From Zygnema cylindricum (taxonomy: Eukaryota; Streptophyta; Zygnematophyceae; Zygnematales; Zygnemataceae), in contig JBBHKE010000271.1 of NCBI GenBank assembly GCA_037447655.1, positions 62,001 through 126,000 on the forward strand: 64,000 bases of DNA. Reading direction: 5' to 3'. This document shows, piece by piece, positions 31,127 to 42,920 of this stretch (position 1 is its first letter; each line of letters opens with the position of its first letter). Position numbers and translations under genes: made by a program. The notes below the pieces were generated by a model that saw nothing but the letters and a program-made list of their open reading frames with translations, did no database searches and had not been told where the DNA came from.

Positions 31127-31433
31127 CATAGTTCAGAAGTAGGCGTTTTTATGGTAGGCCTTTGGTCGGCGCCTTTATCGTAAGTTGTGTTATGGGCTTT
31201 TCATGTGATCTTCTTAGATCGCTACTTTGATCAGCAACCGTCCGATCGTCCGAATCTGACGGTGTAAATATAAAATTTTTAGTCCGAATGTTTTAATTGG
31301 TCCAATTTTTTGTCCGAATGTTTTAATTGGTATGGATAGGTCTGAATACAATATGGGTCTTAAGGTCATATTGTATGTTTTGCATACAATAGGCATATTG
31401 TATGGGCCTACTTTCACCTACTTTTGAACTATG
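31127..31433. mobile_element. hAT-like nonautonomous element, copy 2
   Basis: Ends CATAGTTCAGAAGTAGG and CCTACTTTTGAACTATG, with the same internal landmarks as the copies at 18.4 and 32.0 kb: GTAAGTTGTGTTATGGGC, CTTCTTAGATCGCTAC, CAATATGGGTCTTAAGG. It is shorter internally. The flanks (ATTAAAAC and GTTTGATA) do not form an 8-bp direct repeat, so one side may have been altered after insertion. Confidence 0.75.
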
Positions 31434-31995
31434 GTTTGATACTTTGATTGTTTCTGATCATTGGTCTTTGCCTATTTGAAAATAAAATCTTCATGAGATT
31501 TGACAATTTAATGCTCGAGAATTATTTGTGCACCACGTGGCACAATCTCAACCGCTTATATTAGGAGTGCGTTGGCGCTCCATTGGCTCAGAAAACGCCT
31601 GTTTTTAAGTTTTAGGTTAAAAAAAAACTCACTTTTTAAAAAACCGCGATGACCCGCAAAAAACAAACGGGTGAAAAGCTCTCATGGTCACAGAAATTTG
31701 GCGAACCCTGTTATTTCTTTACGCGTGTAAGCTTCGGAGGAGAGAAATTAAAAAAACAGGATGCACGAAATATGCCCGTAAAAAGTTCTAAAAACGTTTT
31801 TTAGCCGTCGCAAAATCGGAATTGATTCGTCTAATTCGACGCATGATCTCCACAAAAAGTTGTTAATGCATAAAACGGAAGGAAAAAAAAAAGTTTTTTG
31901 TCCCATAATTTTGTTCTTCCCGTACGTTTTCCCCGTTTTGGGTTTTTTAGGGTTTTTTAGGATTTTTCATGGTTTTTTAGTAATGGCATTTGGAT
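31434..31995. other. Spacer between two hAT-like copies
   Basis: No gene seen. 31935-31980 contains GGGTTTTTTAGGGTTTTTTA, again of degenerate telomere-like composition. Confidence 0.5.
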
Positions 31996-32358
31996 CATAG
32001 TTCAAAAGTAGGCGTTTTTATTGTAGGCCTTTTGTAGGCGCCTTTATCGTAAGTTGTGTTATGGGCTTTTCATGTGATCTTCTTAGATCGCTACTTTGAT
32101 CAGCGACCGTTCGATCATCCAAATCTGACGGTTTAAACAAAAAATACCTCAAAACTCACAGAAAAATATTTTTTTGTCCGAATGTTTTTCAAAATTTAGA
32201 CATGACATTTAATTTTTTATCGATCGATGTGAAAGTCAACCTTGTTACTTTTTTTTTCATTTTGCGACCAATACAATATGGGTCTTAAGGTCATATTGTA
32301 TGTTTTGCGTACGATAGGCATATTGTATAGGCCTACTTTCACCTATTTTTGAACTATG
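31996..32358. mobile_element. hAT-like nonautonomous element, copy 3
   Basis: 363 bp with ends CATAGTTCAAAAGTAGG and CCTATTTTTGAACTATG, bounded by a perfect 8-bp direct repeat ATTTGGAT (31988-31995 and 32359-32366). No ORF of note. It is the cleanest copy of the family and supports hAT-type mobilisation in trans. Confidence 0.9.
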
Positions 32359-33076
32359 ATTTGGATGGGCTCTGAGTGGCCAGAATTATGACCCGAGAAT
32401 CGCGGCGCACGTGCCTTTGCACCTGTCATCGCTCAAAAAATCACGAATTTTGACTCAAAACACACGTTTTGAGCCAATTGGGAGCCCACTGCAGTCTAAC
32501 GGGACACCGAGCTCCAGACTGTGCATACCTTTTCTAAGATTGTGTAATTATCCGGAAGGCGGCTTTCGACCGCCACGTCACCAGCCGAATGTTTCAACTT
32601 CCTTTCGGGTTCGTCTAGTTGTTTCATGTTTAAACGCCGACCACCAAAATGTTAAACCACACAATCTCTTTGAAACGTTTAAACGCTCGTACAAACTGTA
32701 TCAAACTACGTTTTGTTTCAAGTGATACCTAGTATCACTTCACACGAGCATCTTTGGAATGAATTAAAAACAAAAATAAGAAAATAAAGTTTTTTATCTT
32801 TTTCAATTTTTCAACTTTTGACTTTCCTTTGTTTTAGTGTTGCAAATGGAACACCCTTTGACTAATGTTGGGTATCGGGTAAAATCATATCACGATAATC
32901 TCGATATTCGATTTATTGATTATCGATCGGTCAGGGTAAGCGGGACCAACATAGATTATCGCGATATATTTGGTAAGGTGGTGTCTACAAATCTAGTGCA
33001 AAAAACGTCTGGAAAGCCAACCCTTCCCACTCGAGAGGAAGGGGGGTTTAAAAATTAGAAAACAAAAATAAATATA

Positions 33077-33117
<41 letters not shown>

Positions 33118-34269
33118 TCATATACGTGTGTGTGTGTGTGTGTGTATCGCAAAAATATCGCGATATTTATCTTCTCTATATATAAACTATAAGAAGTTAT
33201 ATATTGAAGCTATTAAGCTATATATCGAATCATATATCACTATCGGGCGAAATTTGGTACTTGATATCTAAGTGGTCGATACTCAACACTATTTCTTGAT
33301 AATCAATATTTTAGAGGTCGATAATAGGTATTATCGATGTTATATCCGGCCAATTATAGCGATATATCTATATCGATATCGCATATATTATGGTCATAAA
33401 ATCATTATTTTGCATGCATATTTCTTGACATAAAAAAAAGCACTTTGTTATCTAAATAATTATTTTAAAAATATCATTCAACTATCCGCGATTCTTGTGC
33501 CATCGATATTTATCGGTTCTGCCTAAAAAATTTAAGTTTCTTTATTTGTGGCGATAAGTCGACATTTGGACATATGTACATTTCGGCATATTTAGCAATT
33601 TTTTTTTTTTTACTTATATTTTCTTTTTAATGTATTTATAATTGTCAATTTGTTAGAAAAGTACATTTCGTATGGAAAGTACTGTAGTGCGGAAAAAAAA
33701 TCGGAACCCAAAAAATAAAAAAACGTTTAAATAGGTTTAGACATCCATTCCACGTTAAAACATGAAACCATTTAAACGTTGAAGAACAAGACAGCTATAA
33801 TGATACGCATAGCTTTTTTCCCTTCGTTTTTTTTCTAATGATTAAAAGTTATGAGCCCGTTAATAAGGTTTTGAGCTCGTAGCAATCCGTTTATCGGATA
33901 TTTTTGTTTTCCTGGGGATTCATTCAGTTTATTTAGTGTTAGGGCTTTCACGTGCTTCCAAAAAATATCTTTAACCAATCAAAAACGCCTTCAATTAATC
34001 TCCCGAAATTTCCGCAAGTGCAAAAACAGCCTTCGCCAAACCTAAGGGTGCTTCCGTGCCTAAACTTCTTTTCTGCCGAAGGTCCAAAAAATGCTAACGA
34101 CAAAAAGTCCTGGCGACTTTGTCGTTTAGGTGTCGTCGTGAAGACGACCTCAAAATGAGTTTCCCCTCAAAAAAAAAAAAAAGTCCTTCTTGGCCCCGTC
34201 GGGCCATCTCACGGTCGCCTAAAAAATGCGATGACTCCCACGTGTCAGAGGAACTTCTCCTCTTTTCGC
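32359..34269. other. Non-coding; AT/TG microsatellites and CGATA patches
   Basis: The 104-codon ORF at 32411-32725 has no motif. 33068-33120 is (TA)n interrupted by CA, and 33126-33145 is (TG)n. 33150-33400 is rich in CGATAT/ATCGAT. No splice-supported gene. Confidence 0.5.
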
Positions 34270-34412
34270 AACTTAAAACATCTTTTCTCCGTGTACACTT
34301 GTCGGATTATCGACCTGACGGTTTCTATTGGCAGGCAAGGTTCTCACAATCCTACTGGCAGTCTCCGATCGATAATCCGACAAGTGTGCACGGAGAAAAG
34401 ATGTTTTAAGTG
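34270..34412. repeat. Foldback/MITE element, family A, copy 3
   Basis: Arms AACTTAAAACATCTTTTCTC.. through CACTTGTCGGATTATCGA, and the complement GATCGATAATCCGACAAGTG.. through GAGAAAAGATGTTTTAAGT. The core arm sequence is the same as in the element at 1613-1818. The outer parts (TTAGCGTCAAT..) are present only in degraded form, so the ends given are those of the clear palindrome. Confidence 0.65.
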
Positions 34413-37400
34413 GCCAAAAAAGCTTCAACGCTAAAAACGATGCATGGTGTACTTTCCGTACAGTCACAAAGTCTACACTTGTCAACAATTTTCAAGCGTC
34501 AACACTTTTCAACGGATTTCAGCGCCGACAATTTTCTAGCGTCAAAAATTTTCAGCGGATTTCAGCGTCAACACTTTTCACGACAAATAAATAACCCTAA
34601 AAATTTAATAGCTGGCAAAAGACGGAAATATTTTGTCGTTTTTGACGCTACATTACACCGCCAATCGCTATTAGCGTTGTGTACACTAATTCCGTCCCGT
34701 TTTTAAAAAAAATTATTCTCCATTAGCGTAGTTCATTCTATTTTTTTCTGTATTCTATTTAGTAGTGTTGGATATCGAGGACCCTTTGCCGATATTCGAT
34801 ATATATCGAATTTCAGGTACCCGATAATCGATATATCGAAAACCAAACCATCGCGATATATCACCGATATATCGTATCGCCGATATATCGTTCCACAAAA
34901 ATTCCATTTTATTTTCAGCCCCAGCGATATGAATTTACCATACCCAACACTACTATTTAGGTTATTTTGTACCGTACAAAGCGAACGCATGGACATTAGT
35001 ATGTTCTGATAGTGCCAGACCGTACAAAATTGTACCTTTTTTGTACAATTCATTATGTTAAATAGTCGCGGACGCATGAGAATAAGCGGTCTTAAAAGGG
35101 GTTCACTCCGGGTCGTAAAAAATTACGTTCGCACATATTTGACCAACAACCGCATGGTCAACAATGTGAACGTCAAACATATTCGCATGTGGAAAGTCAT
35201 TTTTTCAGTAAATGAATGTAACTGAATGCAATGTCACGGCGGCGTATAGTTGTAACTTTGATATATACAATTTCAACACCGAGTAGGTTCCTTGTAAGCA
35301 CTTATAGTTACTATTAATGCTATTTTATGGTTATAGTTCATTTAGCGTAAAATTTTATTGCTTTAAGGTGAAGATGGTCCCATTTAGTATAAACGTCCAT
35401 TGTAATATGGTGTCGAACACAAAATAAAGTAAACATTTCTATTAATACGGGCTTGATGAGCCAAAAAACCCTAAATTAAGGTTGTTATTCGAATTTTTTA
35501 GAATAAAACAACAACATTTGGCGTTGGTGATATTTGGGGAGAGGAAACGCCAAATGTGGACAGTCCATAAAAAAATGGATCCGTTCTTGGCGAATCACAA
35601 CCAACCGTTTTTTGGTGGGATCTGAACGACGTCATTTTGACAAATATTTATTTCTTCACGGCGAAGCAGGCGAACGCTCCGCCACCTGCTCCACATTTTA
35701 TCCATGGATTCCGTTTCAACAACCGCAAGCGTATTTTAATTCCCTTCCTCACGCCATCCATATATCTCACCTCCCCCCTCACTCTTTCGGTATGCCTCTA
35801 CATCTTGGTGATCCACCTCTTTTTCTCCCTCGCAAATTCGTCATATCGTCATTACGGCGAGCTAAGCATTCCTTCCTCCTTATCAACCTACCATTTCCTC
35901 ATCAGCCACCCTGTCTCTTCCATATCTCCATAAATTTATGGTGAGTAGCGCTCCCTCTTCCTGTTTGCGTGTCCCTCACCTTCGCCATATTCCTCACCTC
36001 CTTGTCTCCCCATAGGTTTGCTCCACCTCCCTTTCCCCCTCCCCTCCTTTCCTCTCTCTCTACCTCTACTGCACTCTCTCTATTTTCTCCTCTCCCTCTC
36101 TCCCATTCTCAATGTGCCTCGCTTTATTTTTTAACATGTTCTCCACATGTATTTTTTCCCCTTCCCTTCTCCCCCTCCTCCTTTACCTCTCTGCCCTTGC
36201 CTCTTTCTCTCTCAATCTCCCTCTCCCCCTCTCTCCCTCTGAATTTGCTTCTCTCTATCTGTGAATCCCTCTCTCTCCCTATATTTTTATCCCTTTCCCT
36301 CCCTCCCACATTGAAAGAGCCTATCGCACCCTTTTCAATGTGACTCCCTTCTCCTCCCTCCCCTTCCCCCCCACTTCCAAATGCCCCCCCTCACCCGCAA
36401 TCTATTCATTCCCTTTTCGTAGCTCTCTCGAATTTGTTTCTGCGTAGCTGTTTTTTTTTTGTACCTTTTGTTGTATTTGTTTTATTTGTTTGTTTTGCTG
36501 TCATTCGAATTATGTTGGTTGTGGTTGCTAATTTGTCATTGATTCACTTTTTTTTGTTTGTCTTATTTGCAGTTGTGACGTATGCAATATTCCTTCTACA
36601 AATGGAGATAACGAGCATACCATTAAAGTATAAAAGAATAAGTTTTGAACGAGAGGGGGAAAGTGAGGGAGGAGAGGAAAGAGGGAGGCGAGGAAAGGAA
36701 GAGAGTAGAGGTGAGGGAGGAGAGGGGTGAAAGAAAAAAAGGAGAGATTTTAAAACAGGGAGGGTAGGGGTTGCTTTGATGTTTATTGAGTTTAGTTTTT
36801 TACAACACAAATGACAAAAACTACTAGAATATGGAGAAATCTAGGTAGGACTAATCTTTTGTATTTTTTTTGGGGTTGTACATTCGGTAATTTTCCGACA
36901 TAGGATTTTGTTTGTTTTGTTTTGAACTAGTTTATATATACATTTCCAACTTTTGTACATTTGTTATGTGCCTCGTGAAAGCAATATAAAACAACGGAAT
37001 TGGTTGTTTATGGTTTTAATTTAGGTTATCCATATTTTTGTTTATGTTTATTATTTGTGTTTTTTGATTTTTGTATCTTATATATTAGTGTGCTCTACGT
37101 TTCTAAAATGTGATTTTTCTTGTTAAAAAGTTATGATTCGAGGTTATTCTGATAACGAGATAAAAAAAAAACATTTTAGGACCGAAATAAAATAAGAAAA
37201 TAAAAGAAACAAAAATGAATTTTGATTCTTGTTTGTGATTTCGGTGGACCAAGCTTAAGAGGAGAAGAGTATGATTTTTATACTACTAACGAAGAAAAAA
37301 ATAACTTGGGATCATTTTTTATTTTTTTGGGCAAAGACTTCGCGTTATGCGCATGACACACAAGTAATTTATGGGATAGAACTTTTAATACGACTATATA

Positions 37401-37440
37401 TACCTTCTATCTATATTAGAGTCAAAGTTGTATCATTCAG
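34413..37440. other. Non-coding; pyrimidine-rich tracts
   Basis: 34440-34580 has repeats of CAACACTTTTCARCG. 34770-34890 has CGATATATCG repeats. 36010-36420 is C/T-rich low complexity; 36640-36740 is its purine-rich counterpart. ORFs at 35534-35944 and 35969-36343 are pyrimidine-biased and carry no recognisable domain. Nothing else is supported. Confidence 0.45.
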
Positions 37441-37489
37441 CCACGATATTTTTTCGTCGATGAATGGTAGAGCTTAGTTTACCATCAAA

Positions 37490-37820
37490 ATTACCATTCA
37501 GCAACGAGACGTTCTCGTCGCCGGATTATCGTGTCGACTTTCTACATTTCAGCGATGAAACTGTGTCGTCGCTAAAACTGTCTGAAGTAGGGATTGACCT
37601 AGTAATGGACTGTATTTGTCGCCATACGTGGAATTTAATATGTAACCGACGAAGCCCTAAACACATTGAAAACATCTTTGCCGAATTTGTGCACTTCAGC
37701 GATGAGACTGTCTCGTCGCTAGAACTGTCTGAATGTCGAAAATGACCTAGCAATGGACTTTGTTTGTCCCCATCTCGGGAATATAACGTGTAATCGACGA
37801 AGCAACATTGAAAATATTTG
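37490..37820. repeat. Two diverged 145-bp units with palindromic cores
   Basis: The block at about 37545-37690 is repeated at about 37690-37820 (CAGCGATGARACTGTSTCGT, then GCTARAACTGTCTGAA, TGACCTAGYAATGGACT, AYCGACGAAGC). The core AGCGATGAGACTGTCTCGTC followed by GCT can fold on itself with about 10-bp arms. A related hairpin, GCAACGAGACGTTCTCGTCG, lies at about 37500-37519. No protein function can be assigned to the small ORFs across it. Confidence 0.6.
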
Positions 37821-38186
37821 TAACATCTAATGTCATCAATTTCTTTTTCCATTCATCATTTTCAGTAACAAAATTCAAAACGAAAAACAAAGAAGGATAT
37901 TATTATATTCAATTCGTAAAGGATACAATTTATCCGACATACTTTGACAAACGTTAAGTCATTGAAGTCTTTTTCAATACATGATTTTCGGTAAAAAAAA
38001 TTAAAATTAAAGACCAAAAAGGATACGATTATATTGAAATCATCAAAGATACAATTTTCCCAACACTTTTTGACAAACGCTAAGTACAATTACCACACTA
38101 ACCATCCAAAACTACTAATAATAAAATATAAGAAATCAACACTAGTTCTATAATTTTATGCTTAACCTTGTCCTCCTCTTCACACA

Positions 38187-38880
38187 CTACACCACTTTTT
38201 TATGAAAGGACTCAAAATCTACAGTCTCCCATTCACCGTCTGTGTCATCGAGGACTTCATCCTCCCAAGTGTCGACATCTTGAATGCCTTGGACAAAGTC
38301 TCGTGCCACTATAGAGGGAATTGGCACCTCATCGCCTTCGAAATGGCACCACCATTTCATGATGATAATTTGTAAATGCGGGGTGAGCATGCTCTCCTCC
38401 CATTTCCCCTCCTTCAACGACAATCCGCACTGGATCATAGTTTTACGTGCGTAACCCATTCTATTCTTGTCCTTCATTGCGTTGACTTCGCGAATTGAAT
38501 CGCGAGCCAACGTAAGGAAGAAAGCCTTCCCGGGCCCGACTAGCTTCTTAGACCTACCCTTGCCACTCGGTTGGGACCACGCATGCTTCTCGATCCCGTT
38601 CATTTTCTAATCCTCCCATTTCCGCGACCAAACCTCCTTAATTTTGGAAATGACGAAGGAGTCTGCGGGTTGCACGAGGTGAGTCGCGCAAGGAGGGAAG
38701 AAGTGGAGTATAATCCTCTTGGCGTGTAAGACTCGGCTCAACTCCTCGGAATTGTTGTGACCGCCACAATTGTGTTGGAATATTATTTTTTCACGTCCTT
38801 CGCCCTCTGCATGGACGACCTTCCAATCATCTTGAAGAAAACACCGCCAACGAGCCACGGTATCACAAACCCCACTTGCA
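38187..38880 (-). pseudogene. Broken DDE transposase (pogo/Tigger-type DDE superfamily) fragment
   Basis: One continuous minus frame interrupted by a single TAG (38607-38609). The first part contains NCGGHN, then RIILHFFPPCATHLVQPADS and KEVWSRKW, the 'DN..gH....L' and 'PP..TH..QP.D' motifs of DDE_1 transposases. The residue before NCGGHN that should be catalytic Asp is His (CAC). The second part has PGKAFFLTLARDSI, GYARKTMIQCGLSL and WEESMLTPHLQII, which resembles the C-terminal part of similar transposases known from oomycetes and others. The 5' end is cut off: an in-frame stop precedes SGVCDTVARW and no N-terminal HTH is seen. It cannot encode an active enzyme. Confidence 0.75.
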
Positions 38881-39124
38881 CCTTGTCAAGCTAGTAGGGC
38901 AAGAGTACTAAGAAAAAGTATGAGAAAGAGGTTATAAGGAGCGAGTCCATCCGTTTGGAAGAAATGCAGAATAAAGGGAGGTGAAAAACACCTTGTACCA
39001 AAGTCTACATGGTTAAAAATGCGGGTTTTAAAATTATGTGGACTGCACGGTTAAAGGGATGCGGGTTTAAAATTATGTGGACTCTATAGTCACACAGAAT
39101 GCACAACTCAGATTTGTTTTTTTA
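38881..39124. other. Short spacer, no gene
   Basis: Contains two imperfect copies of a unit with ATGCGGGTTT..AAAATTATGTGGACT (about 39017-39043 and 39060-39082). Nothing else noted. Confidence 0.5.
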
Positions 39125-40292
39125 GGAAGATTAAGTTTCGTACGTGCGTGCGCATGTTTGCGTGCGTATGTATTTATCTGATATACTGTGGAGGTTCGAA
39201 AGGATTTGCGGATTGGGAAATTAATGTACGAGTAAAATTAATGGAGTAATTGAGTGGCGCGAACATTAATTGGAAATGGACGGCGGATCGCTTCGCGATC
39301 CAATGTGAAATGTTTGAAATTGGACTCTGACCGTACGACACATAATGCGACGAACGATATTTATCAAATGGGACGCCGCCGGTACGGAGCGTCTTATTTG
39401 ACAGGTGTACCTTATTTGCGACGGGCGGCAGGTGTGGCGAAATGACATGTATTTTAAATGTGACAAGCCGCATTTATTGAAGTGGACGCGGTTTCCGTAC
39501 GGAATGGAATTCGAACAGTGCGGTGGCAATTCGGCAAGTAGTTCGAGCTACACGTGGAGGGCGGACGGCGTCCGCCGATATTTTGAAGAGATCACATTGT
39601 TTTAATGTCGTTTTATCAAGTGGACCGTACATATGCCATGTCGGTTCACTACGTGGTTTTGTATACAGGTGACTAAGCAAGTTGTCATTTAGCGGCCGGA
39701 TTTTGCGGACGCGTCGGTGTAAATATGTCACAAACATTTTCTTGTCTTATGTGTATTAATAATTAGAGTTTACTGTGATGTTTATATTTGTGTGGTCAAT
39801 TAGGGTTCCGACAGTTTAATTTGTGTGTCGTACTTGTAGACAGGTGTACACTTACGATTGCTTGACTTTCAGGTGTACGCCTACGATTAGTTTATTCATA
39901 ATAGTAGGTTATAAAGATTAAATAGGATATAATGACGGTTACGTTATTTACAGTTAGGATTATTTGTCGTAACAGAATATTATGGTTGAAACACGACTTA
40001 GTGGTTTGTTAACATCTCAAAAGTGTATATATAGGTATGAGCTTTGTTAAGAAGTATCATCAATGCTTAGCATGAAAAGTAGGGACCGAAGATGTAGACT
40101 TTTAGGGTTGCCGATTAGGTCATGCACTTTGAATGATATAATGATTATTTAATTAAACTTTGATTATACTGTTTGTTTATGTGTGATGCATTTGTTTGTT
40201 ATTATTTATTTATGTTCTTTTATATATGTTTGATATGCATTGTTTATGCATTAGTCTTAGGGTTTGTTTATGTCGATTATTCCATCAAACCT
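39125..40292. repeat. Long direct repeat, unit 1
   Basis: Begins GGAAGATTAAGTTTCGTACG and ends TTATTCCATCAAACC. It matches 40364-41633 nearly base for base over most of its length. Short ORFs occur in parallel in both copies but have no motif. Unit 1 lacks a stretch of about 100 bp present in unit 2 after GGCGGATCGCTTCGCGATCC. Confidence 0.85.
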
Positions 40293-40363
40293 ATGGAGTG
40301 TGACAGATGATGACGTGGCATCATGGAGTTACGAAACTAAATCTTCGGGGGTGTGTTGTTTTT

Positions 40364-41633
40364 GGAAGATTAAGTTTCGTACGTGCGTGCGCATGTTTGC
40401 GTGCGTATGTATTTATCTGATATACTGTGGAGGTTCGAAAGGATTTGCGGATTGGGAAATTAATGTACGAGTAAAATTAATGGAGTAATTGAGTGGCGCG
40501 AACATTAATTGGAAATGGACGGCGGATCGCTTCGCGATCCGATATGAAATAATTGTAAGAAGCGTACGGAAGTACAAAACGAGTGACGCGAACATTTGCA
40601 CGGGAATTAAAAAAATGCGTTGGAGATGTAGACGACGGATCGCTTTTGCAATCCAATGTGAAATGTTTGAAATTGGACTCCGGCCGTACGACACATAATG
40701 CGACGGACGATATTTATCAAATGGGACGCCGCCGGTACGGAGCGTCTTATTTGACAGGTGTACCTTATTTGCGACGGGCGGTAGGTGTGGCGAAATGACA
40801 TGTACTTTAAATGTGACAAACCGCATTTATTGAAGTGGACGCGGTTTCCGTACGGAATGGAATTCGAACACTACGGTGGCAATTTGGCAAGTAGTTCGAG
40901 CTACACGTGGAGGGCGGACGGCGTCCGCCGATATTTTCAAGAGATCACATTGTTTTAATGTGGTATTATCAAGTGGACCGTACATATACGATGTCGGTTC
41001 ACTACGTGGTTTTGTATACAGGTGACTAAGCAAGTTGTCATTTAGCGGCCGGATTTTGCGGACGCGTCGGTGTAAATATTTCACAAACATTTTCTTGTCT
41101 TATGTGTATTAATAATTAGAGTTTACTATGATGTTTATATTTGTGTGGTCAATTAGGGTTCCGACAGTTTAATTTGTGTGTCGTACTTGCAGACAGGTGT
41201 ACGCTTACGATTGCTTGACTTTCAGGTGTACGCATACGATTAGTTTATTCATAATAGTAGGTTATAAAGATTAAATAGGATATAATGACGGTTACGTTAT
41301 TTACAGTTAGGATTATTTGTCGTAACAGAATATTATGGTTTAAACACGACTTGGTGGTTTGTTAACATCTCAAAAGTGTATATATAGGTATGAGCTTTGT
41401 TAAGAAGTAATCATCAATGCTTGTTAGAAAAGTAGGGACCAAAGATGTAGTATTTTAGGGTTGTCGATTAGGTCATGCACTTTGAATGATATAATGATTA
41501 TTTGATTATACTTTTGTTTATGTGTGATGCATTTGTTTGTTATTATTTGTTTATGTTATTTTATATATGTTTGATATGCATTGTTTATGCATTTGTCTTG
41601 GGTTTGTTTATGTCGATTATTCCATCAAACCTT
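40364..41633. repeat. Long direct repeat, unit 2
   Basis: Second copy of the 1.2-kb unit, 71 bp after unit 1. At 40520-40665 it has two related sub-blocks (CGGCGGATCGCTTCGCGATC and GACGGATCGCTTTTGCAATC) separated by about 100 bp that unit 1 lacks. A partial third echo of the end (GGTTTATTTATGTTGATTAA) follows at about 41648. The units have no clear TG..CA ends, primer site or polypurine tract, so I do not call them LTRs. Confidence 0.8.
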
Positions 41634-41809
41634 AGATGTTGTCATAGGGTTTATTTATGTTGATTAATCCATGAAACCCTAAATGTTGTTTGTTGCGTCT
41701 GTGTACGCATATGGAGGATGCATTTCAAATGATTGTTCATTGGCCTAGCTTTGCTTAGCTTCTTGCATGAAAGTTTGGGTTGCTTTTCGGTCTATTTTAG
41801 ATCAAAGAA

Positions 41810-42240
41810 CAACAAGATTAAGCCTCTAAGATAAACGCGACCCACTCCAATTTACAAAAGACTAACTGCCACCCTAGCTAGGACCAACTCAGATCAGCTT
41901 CACCCTAGTGAAGATAGGACTCCCTTGAGTCTGCCGCAAAAAGAATCACTGAAATTGCTCCTCTGCCACAAAAAAATCACCGAAATTGCACCGAAATTGC
42001 TCGACTCGGCAAAGAGTTACGGCTGATCAAAATCAAATAATTATATGCACATGGCCTCTAATAGAGAGGGATCCGAAAAACCTCCTAAAATTGCCTAAGT
42101 CTTGAAATACCTACTGTGGTCGAATTAAACTATCATCATGAATCTTCAAACAACTGAAACCCCAATTCAGAAGCATTTTTTTAATCCAAATGGAAGCTTT
42201 GGATGTATGGCACAATGCCGTGTATTTCACGTCTGTTGAG
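41810..42240 (-). repeat. LTR-like remnant shared with 60.3 kb
   Basis: The block 41900-42120 (GATAGGACTCCCTTGAGT, AAAAAGAATCACT, TACGGCTGATCAAA, TAGAGAGGGATCC, TAAGTCTTGAAATACCTACT) resembles 60300-60480. Both lie just beyond the 3' side of a minus-strand Copia RNase H, which is the place of a 3' LTR. Boundaries are not resolved. Confidence 0.5.
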
Positions 42241-42920
42241 TTAAAAGCCAACGCTTTTATTATACTTCTGTTGAGCTAAAGCCCACTGTCAGCTGTACGC
42301 CTAAAAAACTGGCGCTTCGCAAAAAAAAAGGCAAAATTGGACATTGACTTTCTTGTATCCAAGTAGTCACCCCAATCTTCATCACAAAATCCCATGTAAT
42401 TCAAAGGAATCCAATCCGAACCAAAATAGTACTGTGATTTGCAAGATATCGAAAGATCGTCTTCACACCCTCTAAGTGTAGTTGTTTCGGAGCCCAAAAA
42501 TAACGGATCATAAAGGATACAACAGTCCAAATGTTTGGTCGAGTTGCGATGCTAAAGTACATAAGGTCTCCTCATGTTTTTTAAACTAAATTTTTGAATC
42601 AAGCGGCGTCAAAATTGGTTTTGTTTTTAACGTAGAAAACATAGTTAAAACTTTCGTTCAATACTACCCTTGCAACATTTTAACATTTCCATTAGAAAAC
42701 CGTATAACATCCATGCCAACAATATAGCGCACGTCGCACAAATCCATAACCTTACAACGAAGGCATAAATATGCTTTCAACTCCTCTATCTTCGCCAAGC
42801 TATCCAAAATTATTAAAAAGTCATCCACAGACATTGAAAATGTAATTTTGTTTTTGCCTTCCCCTTCTACGTAAACAAAAGAGTGTGAAAACCGTCAGTA
42901 CAAATCCATATTTTATCACT
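42241..42920 (-). pseudogene. Decayed Copia pol relic (RT and RNase H pieces)
   Basis: On the minus strand, 42276-42530 encodes NYMGFCDEDWGDYLDTRKS, the CDADWGG..D..KS signature of Copia RNase H. Upstream at about 42790-42895 the translation FVYVEG..KITFSMSVDDFLII retains the reverse transcriptase (Y/S)VDD box, followed by LAKIEELKAYL. Stops and frameshifts separate the pieces. It differs from the intact-length elements nearby and is probably much older. Confidence 0.65.

Noticed and set aside
39125-41633. The two 1.2-kb units as LTRs of a solo or internal-deleted retrotransposon
   Set aside because: The interval between them is only 71 bp, without primer-binding site or polypurine tract, and the ends are not TG..CA.
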